Positions 16,333 through 23,271 of a DNA stretch of 23,271 nt are shown here, piece after piece. The position numbers were made by a program, and so were the translations under genes. Numbering within the stretch: position 1 is the stretch's first letter; each line of letters opens with the position of its first letter. The notes beneath the pieces were generated by a model. It was not told the DNA's origin. It saw only the letters and a program-made list of their open reading frames with translations, and made no database searches. Where the stretch lies: positions 1 to 23,271 of the forward strand of contig JBFWSL010000024.1 in NCBI GenBank assembly GCA_050248375.1, read 5' to 3'. Source of the stretch: JAYZVT01 sp050248375 (GTDB taxonomy: Bacteria; Pseudomonadota; Alphaproteobacteria; Rhizobiales; Methyloligellaceae).

Positions 16333-18006
16333 ATGAGCCTTAACAGATTTGCCACAATCGTCGCGCTTTTTCTCTGTCTCGGCGGGTTTCCGCACGTCCG
16401 GGCACAGGAGGCGCCCGACAAGGCGCTGCTGCACGCAAGCGAAGGGGCGGCAGCCTTGCTGCGCGGGCAGTACGAGAAAGCCATTGTCGCCTATGACGAG
16501 GCGCTGAAATCTCCCAAGCTGACCGACGCGCGCAAGTCCAACATCCTCAACGATCGCGGAGTCGCCCTGTGGCGGCTGAAGCGTTATGCGGAAGCCATTG
16601 CCGACTTCAACAAGGCGATTGAGCTGTTTTCCGATTTCGCCATGGTGTTCAACAATCGTGGCAACGTGCTGATGGAACTGGGCCGTTACGAGGAGGCGCT
16701 GGCCGACTTCAACCGGGCGGTGACGCTCGCGCCGGGCTACGGAGCGGGCTACAACAACCGCGGCAACGCCTACATGGTGCTGAAGAAGTACGAAGAGGCG
16801 TTCCAGGACTACAACCGTGCCGTGGCGCTGATGGGCACGAACGCGGTGCCCTTCAACGGACGCGGCAAGGCCAACGCGGCGCTGGGGCGGCCCTACGCGG
16901 CGCTGCGCGACTACGGCCAGGCTCTGACGTTGAATGCCAAATATGGCGGCGCCCATTCGAACCGGGCAACGGTCTATACCTCGCTCGAGCGGCACGACGA
17001 CGCCGTCACCGACCTGACCGAGGCGATTTCGGTGTCGCCGGAACTGGTGCCTCTCTATCTGGCCCGCGCGAAAGCGCTGGCGGAGATACGCAAGACCAAT
17101 ACCGCCATGAAGGATCTCGACAAGGCGGTGGAACTGCAGCCCAACCAGCCGGGGCCCTATATCGCGCGGGGGCAATTGCTGCTGACGCTCGGCTCGCCGG
17201 AGAAGGCGCGCGAGGACCTGACCACAGCGGCCAATCTCGACAACACGTCCGCGGACGCCTTCGCCTATCGGGCGCAGGCCTATCAGAAGCTGGGCCAGCC
17301 CGAGGAGGCGATGGCGGACGCCAATCTCGCGATCGAACTCAGGCCCGACAATGCGGACTACCTGCGCATCCGCGCGGAGCTTCATGAGGCCCAGGGCCGG
17401 CCGCAGGAGGCCATGGCGGACTACCAGGCCGCGCTCGCGGCAGCTCCCGGAGACAAGGCGGTGCGCGCGGCCATGAAAAAGCTGGGCGCGGAGCCGCCAG
17501 TGACCGCGGAGGCGGTCGCCATCGGGCCGGAAGTGAGCGGCTGGATCGTCTCGGAGAGCTCCGGCCGCTTCGTGGCGACGAATTCGAAGTATCCCAAGCT
17601 GCGGGTGCTGTTGGAAATGTATGGCGAGGGCAAGCCGCAAATTCTCGGCTGGCAGGTGCTGAAATACGAACTGCAGGGGATCGGCCTGTTGCACTATTTC
17701 TCCGGCAACCGCGCCGATGGCCAGAAGACGGAATACGTGGCCATCGTCGACCTGTGGTCGAACAAGGTGCTGGCGGTGGAACCGGAAATCTGGGGTAACA
17801 GCCACGCCAACTGGGAGTGGCGGCAGGTGTCGGTGGCGGTCACCGATCCCGACGGCATCACCAATGAGGTGCGGTTGCGCAAGCCACGGCCTGAGGAGCA
17901 GGTCGAGAACTCCGATCCGTGGTTCGGCTCGGGCGGGCTGTTCGGCGGGCCGTCCTCCTCGGGCGGCCGTCGGCCGCGCGGCATTTTCGACTGGCTGTTC
18001 CGCTAG
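16333..18006 (+). CDS. Secreted tetratricopeptide-repeat protein
   Basis: From ATG 16333 the predicted protein has 557 residues. A signal peptide (hydrophobic stretch IVALFLCLGGF, probable cleavage after HVRA) is followed by roughly nine to ten TPR motifs between about 30 and 380, recognisable by repeated patterns such as RYEEALADFNRAVTLAPGYG and NNRGNAYMVLKKYEEAFQDY. A domain of about 110 residues that I do not recognise follows, then a Gly/Ser-rich linker and a C-terminus RRPRGIFDWLFR. The frame is open from GTG 16288, but ATG 16333 gives a good signal peptide. It diverges from the GH3 gene across 172 bases. It probably works as a protein-interaction scaffold in the periplasm; no enzymatic motif is seen. 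Confidence 0.87.
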   Translation: MSLNRFATIVALFLCLGGFPHVRAQEAPDKALLHASEGAAALLRGQYEKAIVAYDEALKSPKLTDARKSNILNDRGVALWRLKRYAEAIADFNKAIELFSDFAMVFNNRGNVLMELGRYEEALADFNRAVTLAPGYGAGYNNRGNAYMVLKKYEEAFQDYNRAVALMGTNAVPFNGRGKANAALGRPYAALRDYGQALTLNAKYGGAHSNRATVYTSLERHDDAVTDLTEAISVSPELVPLYLARAKALAEIRKTNTAMKDLDKAVELQPNQPGPYIARGQLLLTLGSPEKAREDLTTAANLDNTSADAFAYRAQAYQKLGQPEEAMADANLAIELRPDNADYLRIRAELHEAQGRPQEAMADYQAALAAAPGDKAVRAAMKKLGAEPPVTAEAVAIGPEVSGWIVSESSGRFVATNSKYPKLRVLLEMYGEGKPQILGWQVLKYELQGIGLLHYFSGNRADGQKTEYVAIVDLWSNKVLAVEPEIWGNSHANWEWRQVSVAVTDPDGITNEVRLRKPRPEEQVENSDPWFGSGGLFGGPSSSGGRRPRGIFDWLFR

Positions 18007-18007
18007 A

Positions 18008-18107
18008 NNNNNNNNNNNNNNNNNNNNNNNNNNNNNNNNNNNNNNNNNNNNNNNNNNNNNNNNNNNNNNNNNNNNNNNNNNNNNNNNNNNNNNNNNNNNN
18101 NNNNNNN
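18008..18107. other. Assembly gap of 100 Ns
   Basis: A run of exactly 100 unknown bases, the conventional placeholder for a gap of unknown length. It begins one base after the TPR stop codon and cuts off the 3' end of the DUF1989 gene, so adjacency of the two genes is not shown. Confidence 0.99.
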
Positions 18108-18654
18108 CGATGTCCATCGGACAGGCAGACAATGCCAGCACCAGATCCATCTCCGCCCTCAGCGTGATGCTGTCGCCCTTGCGCGCGAGCGGCGGCTCGA
18201 TGCTGAGCGCGTTGTCCGGGCCAACCGTGACGCGCTCGAAGATGTTTACCGGGCTGGGCAGCTCCGGGGCGGCGAGGCCGAGTTCGGCAAGAGCCTCGCG
18301 AAGGTTGTCGGCGCAACTGCGGTGGGGGCCATCGTGGCCCAGCAGGCGGTAGCGCTCCGCGTCACAGGCGGAGAGCAGCATGTCGTGCACGCCGGGCGAG
18401 GTATCCTTGACGATGGTCAGCATGGGCCGGCGGCGGCTGGAATAGAGCGCGTCGCCGGTGCGCGGTATCAGGCGCTCCAGGCAGGAGCGCGTGTGTTCGG
18501 TGGAGAGGAATTCGGCAAGCCCCGGCAACGCGAATGCCCACGCATCCACCACCTGCGGCCCCTCGGCCAGCACGATGCGGGCGCAGGCGCCTTTCGCGAG
18601 CCGCGTGGCCCGGCCATGAGCCGCCGGAACGGTCATCCTGCCTGCCGCCTGCAT
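18108..18654 (-). CDS. DUF1989 (urea carboxylase-associated) protein, 3' end missing
   Basis: 182 codons are present from ATG 18654, which follows AGGAGG at 10 bases. Family hallmarks are clear: QVVDAWAFALPGLAEFLSTEHTR, GDALYSSRRRPMLTIVKDTS, VHDMLLSACDAERY, HRSCADNLREAL, PVNIFERVTV and the near-terminal LVLALSACPMDI. The cysteines in SACD, HRSC and SACP are conserved in the family and thought to bind metal. Pairs of such proteins form carboxyguanidine deiminase in guanidine degradation; single copies are of unknown function. Here only one copy is visible and no urea or guanidine carboxylase is in reach, so the substrate is open. Probably about 20-30 residues are lost in the gap. Confidence 0.86.
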
Positions 18655-18694
18655 GGCGATTTCGCCTCCTGGTTCCGACCGGCCCGACTAGAAA

Positions 18695-18726
18695 GAAAGC
18701 CGCCGGAAGGAAATCCGGCGGCTTTC
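18695..18726 (-). terminator. Terminator downstream of tRNA-Asn
   Basis: GAAAGCCGCCGGA (18695-18707) pairs perfectly over 13 bp with TCCGGCGGCTTTC (18714-18726). Read on the minus strand, the stem ends in GGCTTTCTTTCT, a T-rich tail, eight bases after the tRNA-Asn 3' end. It separates the tRNA from the DUF1989 gene on the same strand. Confidence 0.82.
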
Positions 18727-18733
18727 TCGAAAC

Positions 18734-18809
18734 TGGCTCCCCGGGCCGGACTCGAACCAGCGACCCAGCGGTTAACAGCCGCTTGCTCTACCAACTGAGC
18801 TACCGGGGA
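18734..18809 (-). tRNA. tRNA-Asn (anticodon GTT)
   Basis: A 76-base cloverleaf on the minus strand starts TCCCCGGTAGCTCAGTTGG and ends in the matching CCGGGGA, discriminator G and an encoded CCA. The acceptor stem TCCCCGG/CCGGGGA pairs over 7 bp, the T arm contains GGTTCGAGTCC, and the anticodon loop CTGTTAA holds GTT at 18774-18776. Confidence 0.97.
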
Positions 18810-18846
18810 TCGGGCAACGCACCCCTCGGGGCACGCGGCGAAGCTG

Positions 18847-18875
18847 CCTATAGCAAATGCCTTCGGGTCTTGCCA
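18847..18875 (-). promoter_or_regulatory. Possible promoter of tRNA-Asn
   Basis: On the minus strand TGGCAA (18875-18870) and TATAGG (18852-18847) are separated by 17 bases, and would start transcription about 30 bases before the tRNA. The -35 matches only half of the consensus, but the -10 and spacing are good. Confidence 0.45.
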
Positions 18876-19002
18876 GACCAAAGGCGGCGATTTTGCGCGA
18901 GGGTTCGAGCGGCGTCCAGGAGCCGGGTCTATTGCGGATCGCGGGGGAAATTCCCAATTGCACTGTGTGACTTCGCATCCAGACCTTCCGCAGGGCAGCC
19001 GA

Positions 19003-19281
19003 ATGAGACCCCAGGTCCGTTTCGCGGGCAGGACCATCCGTCTGCCCGCGTCGCAATGGTCCCGTATCGGGCTTGGCATCCTGCTGATACTTGGCGGCCT
19101 CGCCGGCTTCCTGCCGGTGCTCGGCTTCTGGATGATTCCGCTGGGGCTGTTCGTGCTGTCCTACGACCTGCCGATGGTGCGGCGGTGGCGGCGGCAGGCG
19201 CAGGTGGCCTGGGAGCGCTGGCGGCAGAAGCGCGCGGCCCGGCCCCCCGCGTCCAAGAACGAGGGGAACGAGGGCAAATAG
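19003..19281 (+). CDS. Small uncharacterised membrane protein
   Basis: The predicted protein from ATG 19003 has 92 residues. A single hydrophobic hairpin at about 20-52 (RIGLGILLILGGLAGFLPVLGFWMIPLGLFVLSYDLP) is given here in outline: two short spans around a Pro-Val-Leu-Gly turn, followed by a very basic tail (VRRWRRQAQVAWERWRQKR). This layout recalls small PGPGW-like membrane proteins of alphaproteobacteria, but the motif is not exact. The frame is open upstream from TTG 18958; ATG 19003 is preferred for its position after GCAGGGCAGCCGA. It lies between two tRNA genes on the opposite strand. The function is unknown. Confidence 0.66.
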   Translation: MRPQVRFAGRTIRLPASQWSRIGLGILLILGGLAGFLPVLGFWMIPLGLFVLSYDLPMVRRWRRQAQVAWERWRQKRAARPPASKNEGNEGK

Positions 19282-19301
19282 GCGTCTCTACAAGCCGGAT
19301 T

Positions 19302-19375
19302 TGGAGGCCACGCCCGGAATCGAACCGGGGTATACGGATTTGCAGTCCGCTGCGTCACCACTCCGCCACGTGGCC
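19302..19375 (-). tRNA. tRNA-Cys (anticodon GCA)
   Basis: A 74-base cloverleaf on the minus strand starts GGCCACGTGGCGGAGTGG and ends CGTGGCC, discriminator T and an encoded CCA. The acceptor stem GGCCACG/CGTGGCC pairs over 7 bp, the T arm contains GGTTCGATTCC, and the anticodon loop ACTGCAAAT holds GCA at 19341-19343. Confidence 0.97.
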
Positions 19376-19389
19376 ATATCCGGAAAGTG

Positions 19390-19408
19390 CGAGCACGGGC
19401 CGTGCTCG
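19390..19408. repeat. 19-bp palindrome upstream of tRNA-Cys
   Basis: CGAGCACGGGCCGTGCTCG is an inverted repeat with a single unpaired central G. It lies 15 bases upstream of the tRNA-Cys 5' end, where its transcript leader or start site should be. A possible -10 (GATACG) overlaps its edge. Confidence 0.4.
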
Positions 19409-19584
19409 TATCGCAAAGCTAGCATCGCCGCAAGGGCTTCACAATCAGGGTGGACGCGGCTTTGCCCCCACTTGCGTCTTGCGCGGGCGACCGGTTTGGC
19501 TAATGTCCGGTCACTGGGCCGTGGCGGAAACGCCGCGGCGGATATGCGGACAAGGCTCCCGGCAGACAGGGCGGAGATCAGGCA

Positions 19585-20271
19585 ATGGGCGATTTCGCGA
19601 AGGCGCGGCTGAACATGGTCGAGTCCCAGGTCCGCCCCAACGGGGTCACGGACCGCCGCATCCTGGAGGCCATGTTCGCGGTGCCGCGCGAGGTCTTCGT
19701 GCCCGAGGCGGAGCGCAGCCTGGCCTACATGGACGGCGACATTCCCCTGGCCCCGGCACAGCAGGGCGGGCCCCGCAGAGGTATCATGGCGCCCATGCCG
19801 CTGGCGCGCCTGATCCAGCTTGCCGACATCCAGCCCGGCGAACTGGTGCTCGATGTGGGCTGCACGACCGGCTATTCGACCGCGATTCTGGCGCGGCTGG
19901 CGGAATCGGTCGTTGGCCTCGAATGCGACTCCCGGCTGGCCGATACGGCCACCAATACGCTGGTGGAGCTGGGGGTGGACAACGCGGCGGTGGTCACGGG
20001 TCCGCTGCAGGACGGCTACGCCAGCGAGGGTCCTTTCGATGCCATCGTGCTTGGAGGCGCCGTGCAGCAGGTCCCCGACGCCCTGCTGGCACAGCTCAAG
20101 GAGGGCGGGCGGCTGGTGGCGATCGTGAGCGGGGAGGGCCGTACGCCCCCCGGCAGCGGCCGGGCCTTCGTATTCAGCCGCATTCGTTCGGAAATCAGCC
20201 GCAGGCCCGCTTTCGACGCCGGCGCGCCGCTGCTTCCCGGCTTTGCGCGGACGCCCGAATTCGTTTTCTGA
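19585..20271 (+). CDS. Protein-L-isoaspartate methyltransferase family (divergent)
   Basis: The predicted protein has 228 residues with the Rossmann-like methyltransferase fold. The SAM-binding motif is LVLDVGCTTGYSTAILARL at about 88-106, followed by VVGLECDSRLADTATNTL, with FDAIVLGGAVQQVPDALLAQLKEGGRLVAI as a later strand-helix segment (given in part). The N-terminal NMVESQVRPNGVTDRRILEAM and VPREVFVP are family hallmarks. However, the substrate region reads AYMDGDIPLAPAQQGG and lacks the QTIS segment of classical Pcm, so repair activity on isoaspartate is doubtful. ATG 19585 follows GGAGATCAGGCA. It is found upstream of tolC in many alphaproteobacteria, as here. The symbol pcm is therefore not assigned. 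Confidence 0.84.
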   Translation: MGDFAKARLNMVESQVRPNGVTDRRILEAMFAVPREVFVPEAERSLAYMDGDIPLAPAQQGGPRRGIMAPMPLARLIQLADIQPGELVLDVGCTTGYSTAILARLAESVVGLECDSRLADTATNTLVELGVDNAAVVTGPLQDGYASEGPFDAIVLGGAVQQVPDALLAQLKEGGRLVAIVSGEGRTPPGSGRAFVFSRIRSEISRRPAFDAGAPLLPGFARTPEFVF

Positions 20272-20324
20272 GCGGCTTCCGCGCACCATTGCGATGCAAA
20301 CCGGAGCTTTCTGTAAGACGCTGT

Positions 20325-20344
20325 TGCTCAACATATTTTGAGCA
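20325..20344. repeat. Inverted repeat between the methyltransferase and tolC genes
   Basis: TGCTCAA and TTGAGCA flank six bases (CATATT). There is no T tract, so an operator is more likely than a terminator. It lies about 180 bases upstream of the tolC start. Confidence 0.4.
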
Positions 20345-20525
20345 GGTGTTGCCTCAACTCCACAGCTCGGACCGCATTCGTGGACAAGCAGGCGTTTTGG
20401 CTTGGAAGGGCCGGGCGGCGGCGTCTATGCTCGCGTCGTTGACAGGTTTTGGGGCTGCGTCGCGCGGGTGCCGGGTCGCAATACCCCTGTTCTGCACGTG
20501 CATATAAGCGCGGCAAGGGTAGGCA

Positions 20526-22028
20526 ATGCGTGTCGTGAATGAAGCCTTTGCGAAAAGGTGGGCGCTGTCGCGCCTGCCGGCTTTCGCTGTTGGTGTTGCA
20601 GCAATCCTGGTTCTGGCTCTTCCGCAGCCGGCAAGCGCGGAATCACTGGGCGACGCGCTCGCGTCGGCCTACCGCACCAATCCAAGTCTGAGCGCCGAGC
20701 GTGCCCGGCTGCGTGCGATCGATGAGGAGATCGCGCGGGCGAAGGCCGGTGGGCGGCCCACGATCAGCGCCGATTTCAACGCGGGACGGACGCAGACGAA
20801 CCTTGAGCCGCGCAGCGGGACCAGCGCGGCGATCCTCGGCACCCAGCGGGAAGGCGGCAACTGGCCGAGTGGCTACTCCTTCACCCTGAGCCAGCCGTTG
20901 TTCCGCGGGCTGCGTACGGTCAATGCCATCCGCGAGGCGGAGGCGACGGTGAAGTCGGGCCGGGAAAACCTGCGCACGGCCGAGCAGCAGGTGCTGCTCG
21001 ACGCGACGACGGCCTATGTGGACGTGCTGCGCGACCAGGCCATCGTGCGCCTGCGCGAGAACAACGTGCGCGTGCTCAACGAACAGTTCACCGCCACCAA
21101 GGACCGCTTCGATGTGGGCGAGGTGACGCGCACAGACGTGGCCCAGGCCGAGGCCCGGCGCGCGGGCGCGGTCTCGCAGCTCAACCTGGCGCAAGGCAAC
21201 CTGAAGGCGAGCCAGGCGATTTACGAGCAGGTCATCGGCCATCCGCCGGGGCAACTCATGGTTCCGCCGGATCTCAACGGCCATCTGCCGCATCGCCTCA
21301 ACGACGCGATCGCCATCGGCGCGGCGGAGAACCCGTCCATCCTGTCGGCGAAATACCTGGAAGAAGCGGCCCGCTACGACGTAAAGCAGATCATAGGCGA
21401 GACGCTGCCCGAGGTGAGCGTCGACGTCACCTACGGGATGAACAACGATCCGTCGCTGTCGCTCGAGTCGCAGGAAGGCACGACGGTGACGGGCCGGCTG
21501 CGGGTGCCGCTCTACAGCGGCGGCGAGCCCTCGGCGCGGGCGCGCCAGGCACGCCAAACGGTGTTGCAGCGCAAACTCGAGATCGACCAGGCGCGGGTGA
21601 GGACACAGGCCGAGGTGGTCGCGGCATGGAGCCGGCTGGCCGCCGCCCGGGCCCAGATCGAGTCCGACGAGACCCAGGTCAACGCCAACAAGATCGCGCT
21701 CAACGGCGTGCGCGAGGAAGAGAAGGTCGGCCAGCGCACCGTGCTCGACGTGCTCGACGCCGAGCAGGAGTTCCTCGATTCGCAGGTGTCGCTGGTTGGC
21801 AGCAAGCGCGACAAGGTGGTCGCGTCCTTCACGCTGCTGCAGGCCGTTGGCCGCCTGGATGCGAATTTCCTCGGCCTGCAGGTGGAACGCTACGACCCGG
21901 AAGAGCATTATTACCAGGTCAAGGACAAGCTGTTCGGGTTCGGCGACAGGCCAAGCCTGAAATACAAGCTGTTCGGTGGCGAGCGGGGCGAATCCGAGCC
22001 CCGGCCCTCATACGCACCCGCGAAATAG
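20526..22028 (+). CDS. tolC: TolC-family outer membrane channel
   Basis: The predicted protein (500 residues) is an outer membrane efflux trimer subunit that forms the exit duct of type I secretion or RND-type pumps. A signal peptide runs to about LALPQPASA. It has the two-fold repeated helical layout of the family: YRTNPSLSAERARLRAIDEEIARAKAG near the start, an AYVDVLRDQAIVRLRENNVRVLNEQF helix, FDVGEVTRTDVAQAEAR, and in the second half the RVRTQAEVVAAWSRLAAARAQ and VGQRTVLDVLDAEQEFLDSQ segments (each given in part). ATG 20526 follows AAGGGTAGGCA. It probably has its own promoter in the 254-base spacer; TATAAG at 20503 is a candidate -10. No pump partner is in the window. Confidence 0.93.
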   Translation: MRVVNEAFAKRWALSRLPAFAVGVAAILVLALPQPASAESLGDALASAYRTNPSLSAERARLRAIDEEIARAKAGGRPTISADFNAGRTQTNLEPRSGTSAAILGTQREGGNWPSGYSFTLSQPLFRGLRTVNAIREAEATVKSGRENLRTAEQQVLLDATTAYVDVLRDQAIVRLRENNVRVLNEQFTATKDRFDVGEVTRTDVAQAEARRAGAVSQLNLAQGNLKASQAIYEQVIGHPPGQLMVPPDLNGHLPHRLNDAIAIGAAENPSILSAKYLEEAARYDVKQIIGETLPEVSVDVTYGMNNDPSLSLESQEGTTVTGRLRVPLYSGGEPSARARQARQTVLQRKLEIDQARVRTQAEVVAAWSRLAAARAQIESDETQVNANKIALNGVREEEKVGQRTVLDVLDAEQEFLDSQVSLVGSKRDKVVASFTLLQAVGRLDANFLGLQVERYDPEEHYYQVKDKLFGFGDRPSLKYKLFGGERGESEPRPSYAPAK

Positions 22029-22080
22029 GCCGCGTTAACCATAATTCGGTTGCAGCCAGTCGCCGCGTGCGACTTGCGGG

Positions 22081-22095
22081 TTAATAATGTATTAA
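22081..22095 (+). promoter_or_regulatory. Perfect CtrA-type box upstream of the PopZ-like gene
   Basis: TTAA-TAATGTA-TTAA is an exact TTAA-N7-TTAA match, the consensus of the alphaproteobacterial cell-cycle regulator CtrA. It lies 69 bases before the start of the PopZ-like gene, in a spacer that is clearly more AT-rich than its surroundings. Confidence 0.6.
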
Positions 22096-22164
22096 GGTAT
22101 TCACAAAGAGCGTTTCAGTGGGGGCGCTGACACTGTCAGCGAAGCGGTAGAGGAAGCAGGGGAA

Positions 22165-22938
22165 ATGAACAGGCCGGAGCAGGCTCCCGAACCGACGATG
22201 GACGAGATCCTGGCGTCTATCCGCCGGATCATTGCCGATGACGAGCAGGCGGCCGACGAGCCCGCGCGGGCTGCCCCTGCGTCCGAAGCCCAGTCCCTGC
22301 AGGAAGACGATTCCAGCGATCTGATGCGGGATATCGAGCAGGCGCTCGGGGGTGGCGAAACCGAGGCCGCCGCGCCGCAGCCTGCGACGGAAGACGAGAT
22401 TTTCGAACTGACCGAGGAGGTGAGCATCACGGAGGAGCCGGCGGAAGACGACGGCTCGGCCGTGCTTGCCGACTTCGAGGCGCTGACCCGTGAGCTCTCC
22501 GACGACGGCGCGGATGCAACCGCGCAGGTCGATGCGGCGATGGACGAGGGCGCGGCCGACGACGAGTTCACAGGCGCGTTGGAGCAGCCCGTGGAGATCG
22601 AGGCCAGCCTCGACCGTGGCTCGATCCCCGACGACTTCGATTTCGAAGAGACGCCCGTTGAGAAGGCCCAGAGCGATGATCTGGATGCCTATCACAAGGA
22701 CACGTCCTTGCCGCCGGATGTGGTGTTCACCGAGACCGGCGACGGCCTGGATGAGCCCGCGCCGGTTGCCGCGGCCATGCCGTCGCCCGGCGCCAGCGGC
22801 TTCGAGGAAGGCATCAAGGAGATGCTGCGCCCGTTGCTGCGGTCGTGGCTCGACGAGAACCTGCCCCGTCTGGTCAAGGGCGCGCTGGAGGACGAGGCGC
22901 GGGCCCTCAAGACCCCCAAGGACAAATTCGGCGACTGA
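22165..22938 (+). CDS. popZ: PopZ-like polar organising protein (DUF2497)
   Basis: The predicted protein has 257 residues. The N-terminal helix EPTMDEILASIRRIIADDE and the C-terminal EGIKEMLRPLLRSWLDENL with LPRLVKGALEDEA are the two conserved parts of DUF2497. PopZ forms a polymeric hub at the cell pole that anchors the chromosomal origin and recruits cell-cycle proteins. Between them lies a long, acidic, low-complexity region (about 25-205, rich in Asp, Glu, Ala and Pro), matching the disordered middle of Caulobacter PopZ (177 residues) but longer. ATG 22165 follows GCAGGGGAA. The gene lies directly upstream of valS as in other alphaproteobacteria. The symbol is by domain and synteny, and the function has not been shown here. 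Confidence 0.84.
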   Translation: MNRPEQAPEPTMDEILASIRRIIADDEQAADEPARAAPASEAQSLQEDDSSDLMRDIEQALGGGETEAAAPQPATEDEIFELTEEVSITEEPAEDDGSAVLADFEALTRELSDDGADATAQVDAAMDEGAADDEFTGALEQPVEIEASLDRGSIPDDFDFEETPVEKAQSDDLDAYHKDTSLPPDVVFTETGDGLDEPAPVAAAMPSPGASGFEEGIKEMLRPLLRSWLDENLPRLVKGALEDEARALKTPKDKFGD

Positions 22939-23055
22939 CCCCTCCGGCGGACCGGGACAGCCGGGCCGTCACCATGGTCGGCCCCGCAAGGGTCCGGCCA
23001 TTGCTGTTTCCGGCCTGCATCCGGGCCCTCGTGCCAGCCAGGGCCGGATCGGCTG

Positions 23056-23084
23056 TTGACCCCCGGCGAGGGAAAGCTTACGAC
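23056..23084 (+). promoter_or_regulatory. Possible valS promoter
   Basis: TTGACC (23056-23061) and TACGAC (23079-23084) are 17 bases apart, about 30 bases before the valS start. The -10 match is weak. An imperfect 6-bp stem GGCCCT/AGGGCC (23024-23045) lies before it and may mark the end of the popZ-like transcript. Confidence 0.35.
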
Positions 23085-23115
23085 GCCTCCGACAGTCACC
23101 GCGCGGCCGTAATCC

Positions 23116-23271
23116 ATGCTGGACAAGACCTACCACCCTTCCAAAATCGAAGACACGATCTACCGGCGCTGGGAGGAAAGCGGCGCCTTCGCCTGCGGCG
23201 CGAAGGAGCGCGTAGAGGCGGGCGCGAAGCCCTATACCATCGTCATTCCGCCGCCCAACGTCACCGGCTCG
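23116..23271 (+). CDS. valS: Valyl-tRNA synthetase, N-terminal part (partial)
   Basis: 52 codons are present up to the right edge. They begin MLDKTYHPSKIEDTIYRRWEE, and reach IVIPPPNVTGS, the segment directly before the HIGH-type motif (HMGH) of ValRS, which charges tRNA-Val in the cytoplasm. ATG 23116 gives the normal distance to this motif for the family. The rest of the roughly 880-residue enzyme lies outside the window. Confidence 0.95.
   Translation, partial: MLDKTYHPSKIEDTIYRRWEESGAFACGAKERVEAGAKPYTIVIPPPNVTGS

Noticed and set aside
15238..18654. A 1138-codon minus-strand open frame
   Set aside because: It crosses the N gap and runs antisense to the TPR gene and out of frame through the GH3 gene. 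It is an artefact of high GC content joined to the real DUF1989 frame.

Overview
The window is a 23.3 kb, GC-rich (third codon positions mostly G/C) stretch of a chromosome that looks alphaproteobacterial, most like Rhodospirillales or a related order. The grounds are a glnB-glnA pair next to a fused Nnr (NAD(P)HX epimerase/dehydratase), an isoaspartyl methyltransferase relative followed by tolC, a PopZ-like (DUF2497) gene directly before valS, and a perfect TTAA-N7-TTAA (CtrA-type) box. A run of 100 Ns at 18008-18107 shows that this is a draft scaffold. No IS element, phage module, CRISPR array, integrase or resistance cassette is visible. Most of the content is housekeeping or core-accessory, and the less ordinary signals are regulatory or concern divergent family members.

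Layout. 1-861 (minus) is the N-terminal part of parE. 989-2622 (minus) is a translationally coupled pair, a MaoC-type hydratase and an epoxide hydrolase. 2623-3211 has no convincing gene but several inverted repeats and a tiny ORF with a strong ribosome-binding site. 3212-5173 (minus) is a Tat-exported PhoX-type phosphatase with a possible Pho box, divergent from a thioredoxin-like gene (5334-5888). Two small uncharacterised genes follow, then a strong terminator shared with convergent glnA. glnB-glnA (8774 to 6906, minus) has a sigma-54-type promoter and three hairpins between the genes. 9068-10963 (plus) carries a VOC protein and Nnr.

11112-14863 (plus) is a TRAP transporter operon (solute-binding protein, small and large membrane subunits) ending in an isocitrate lyase/PEP mutase-family lyase, so uptake and cleavage of an organic acid appear linked. 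Convergent to it is a secreted GH3 (NagZ-like) hydrolase, and divergent from that a secreted TPR protein. These last two share a similar short C-terminal motif after a low-complexity linker. After the assembly gap come a truncated DUF1989 protein, tRNA-Asn(GTT), a small membrane protein, tRNA-Cys(GCA), the methyltransferase relative, a TolC-family outer membrane channel, the PopZ-like polar organiser and the first 52 codons of valS.

I do not see a clear novel multi-gene system. The best leads are the TRAP-lyase operon, the shared C-terminal motif of the GH3 and TPR proteins, the orphan DUF1989 gene at the gap, the 2.6-3.2 kb non-coding stretch, and the predicted CtrA, sigma-54 and PhoB sites.
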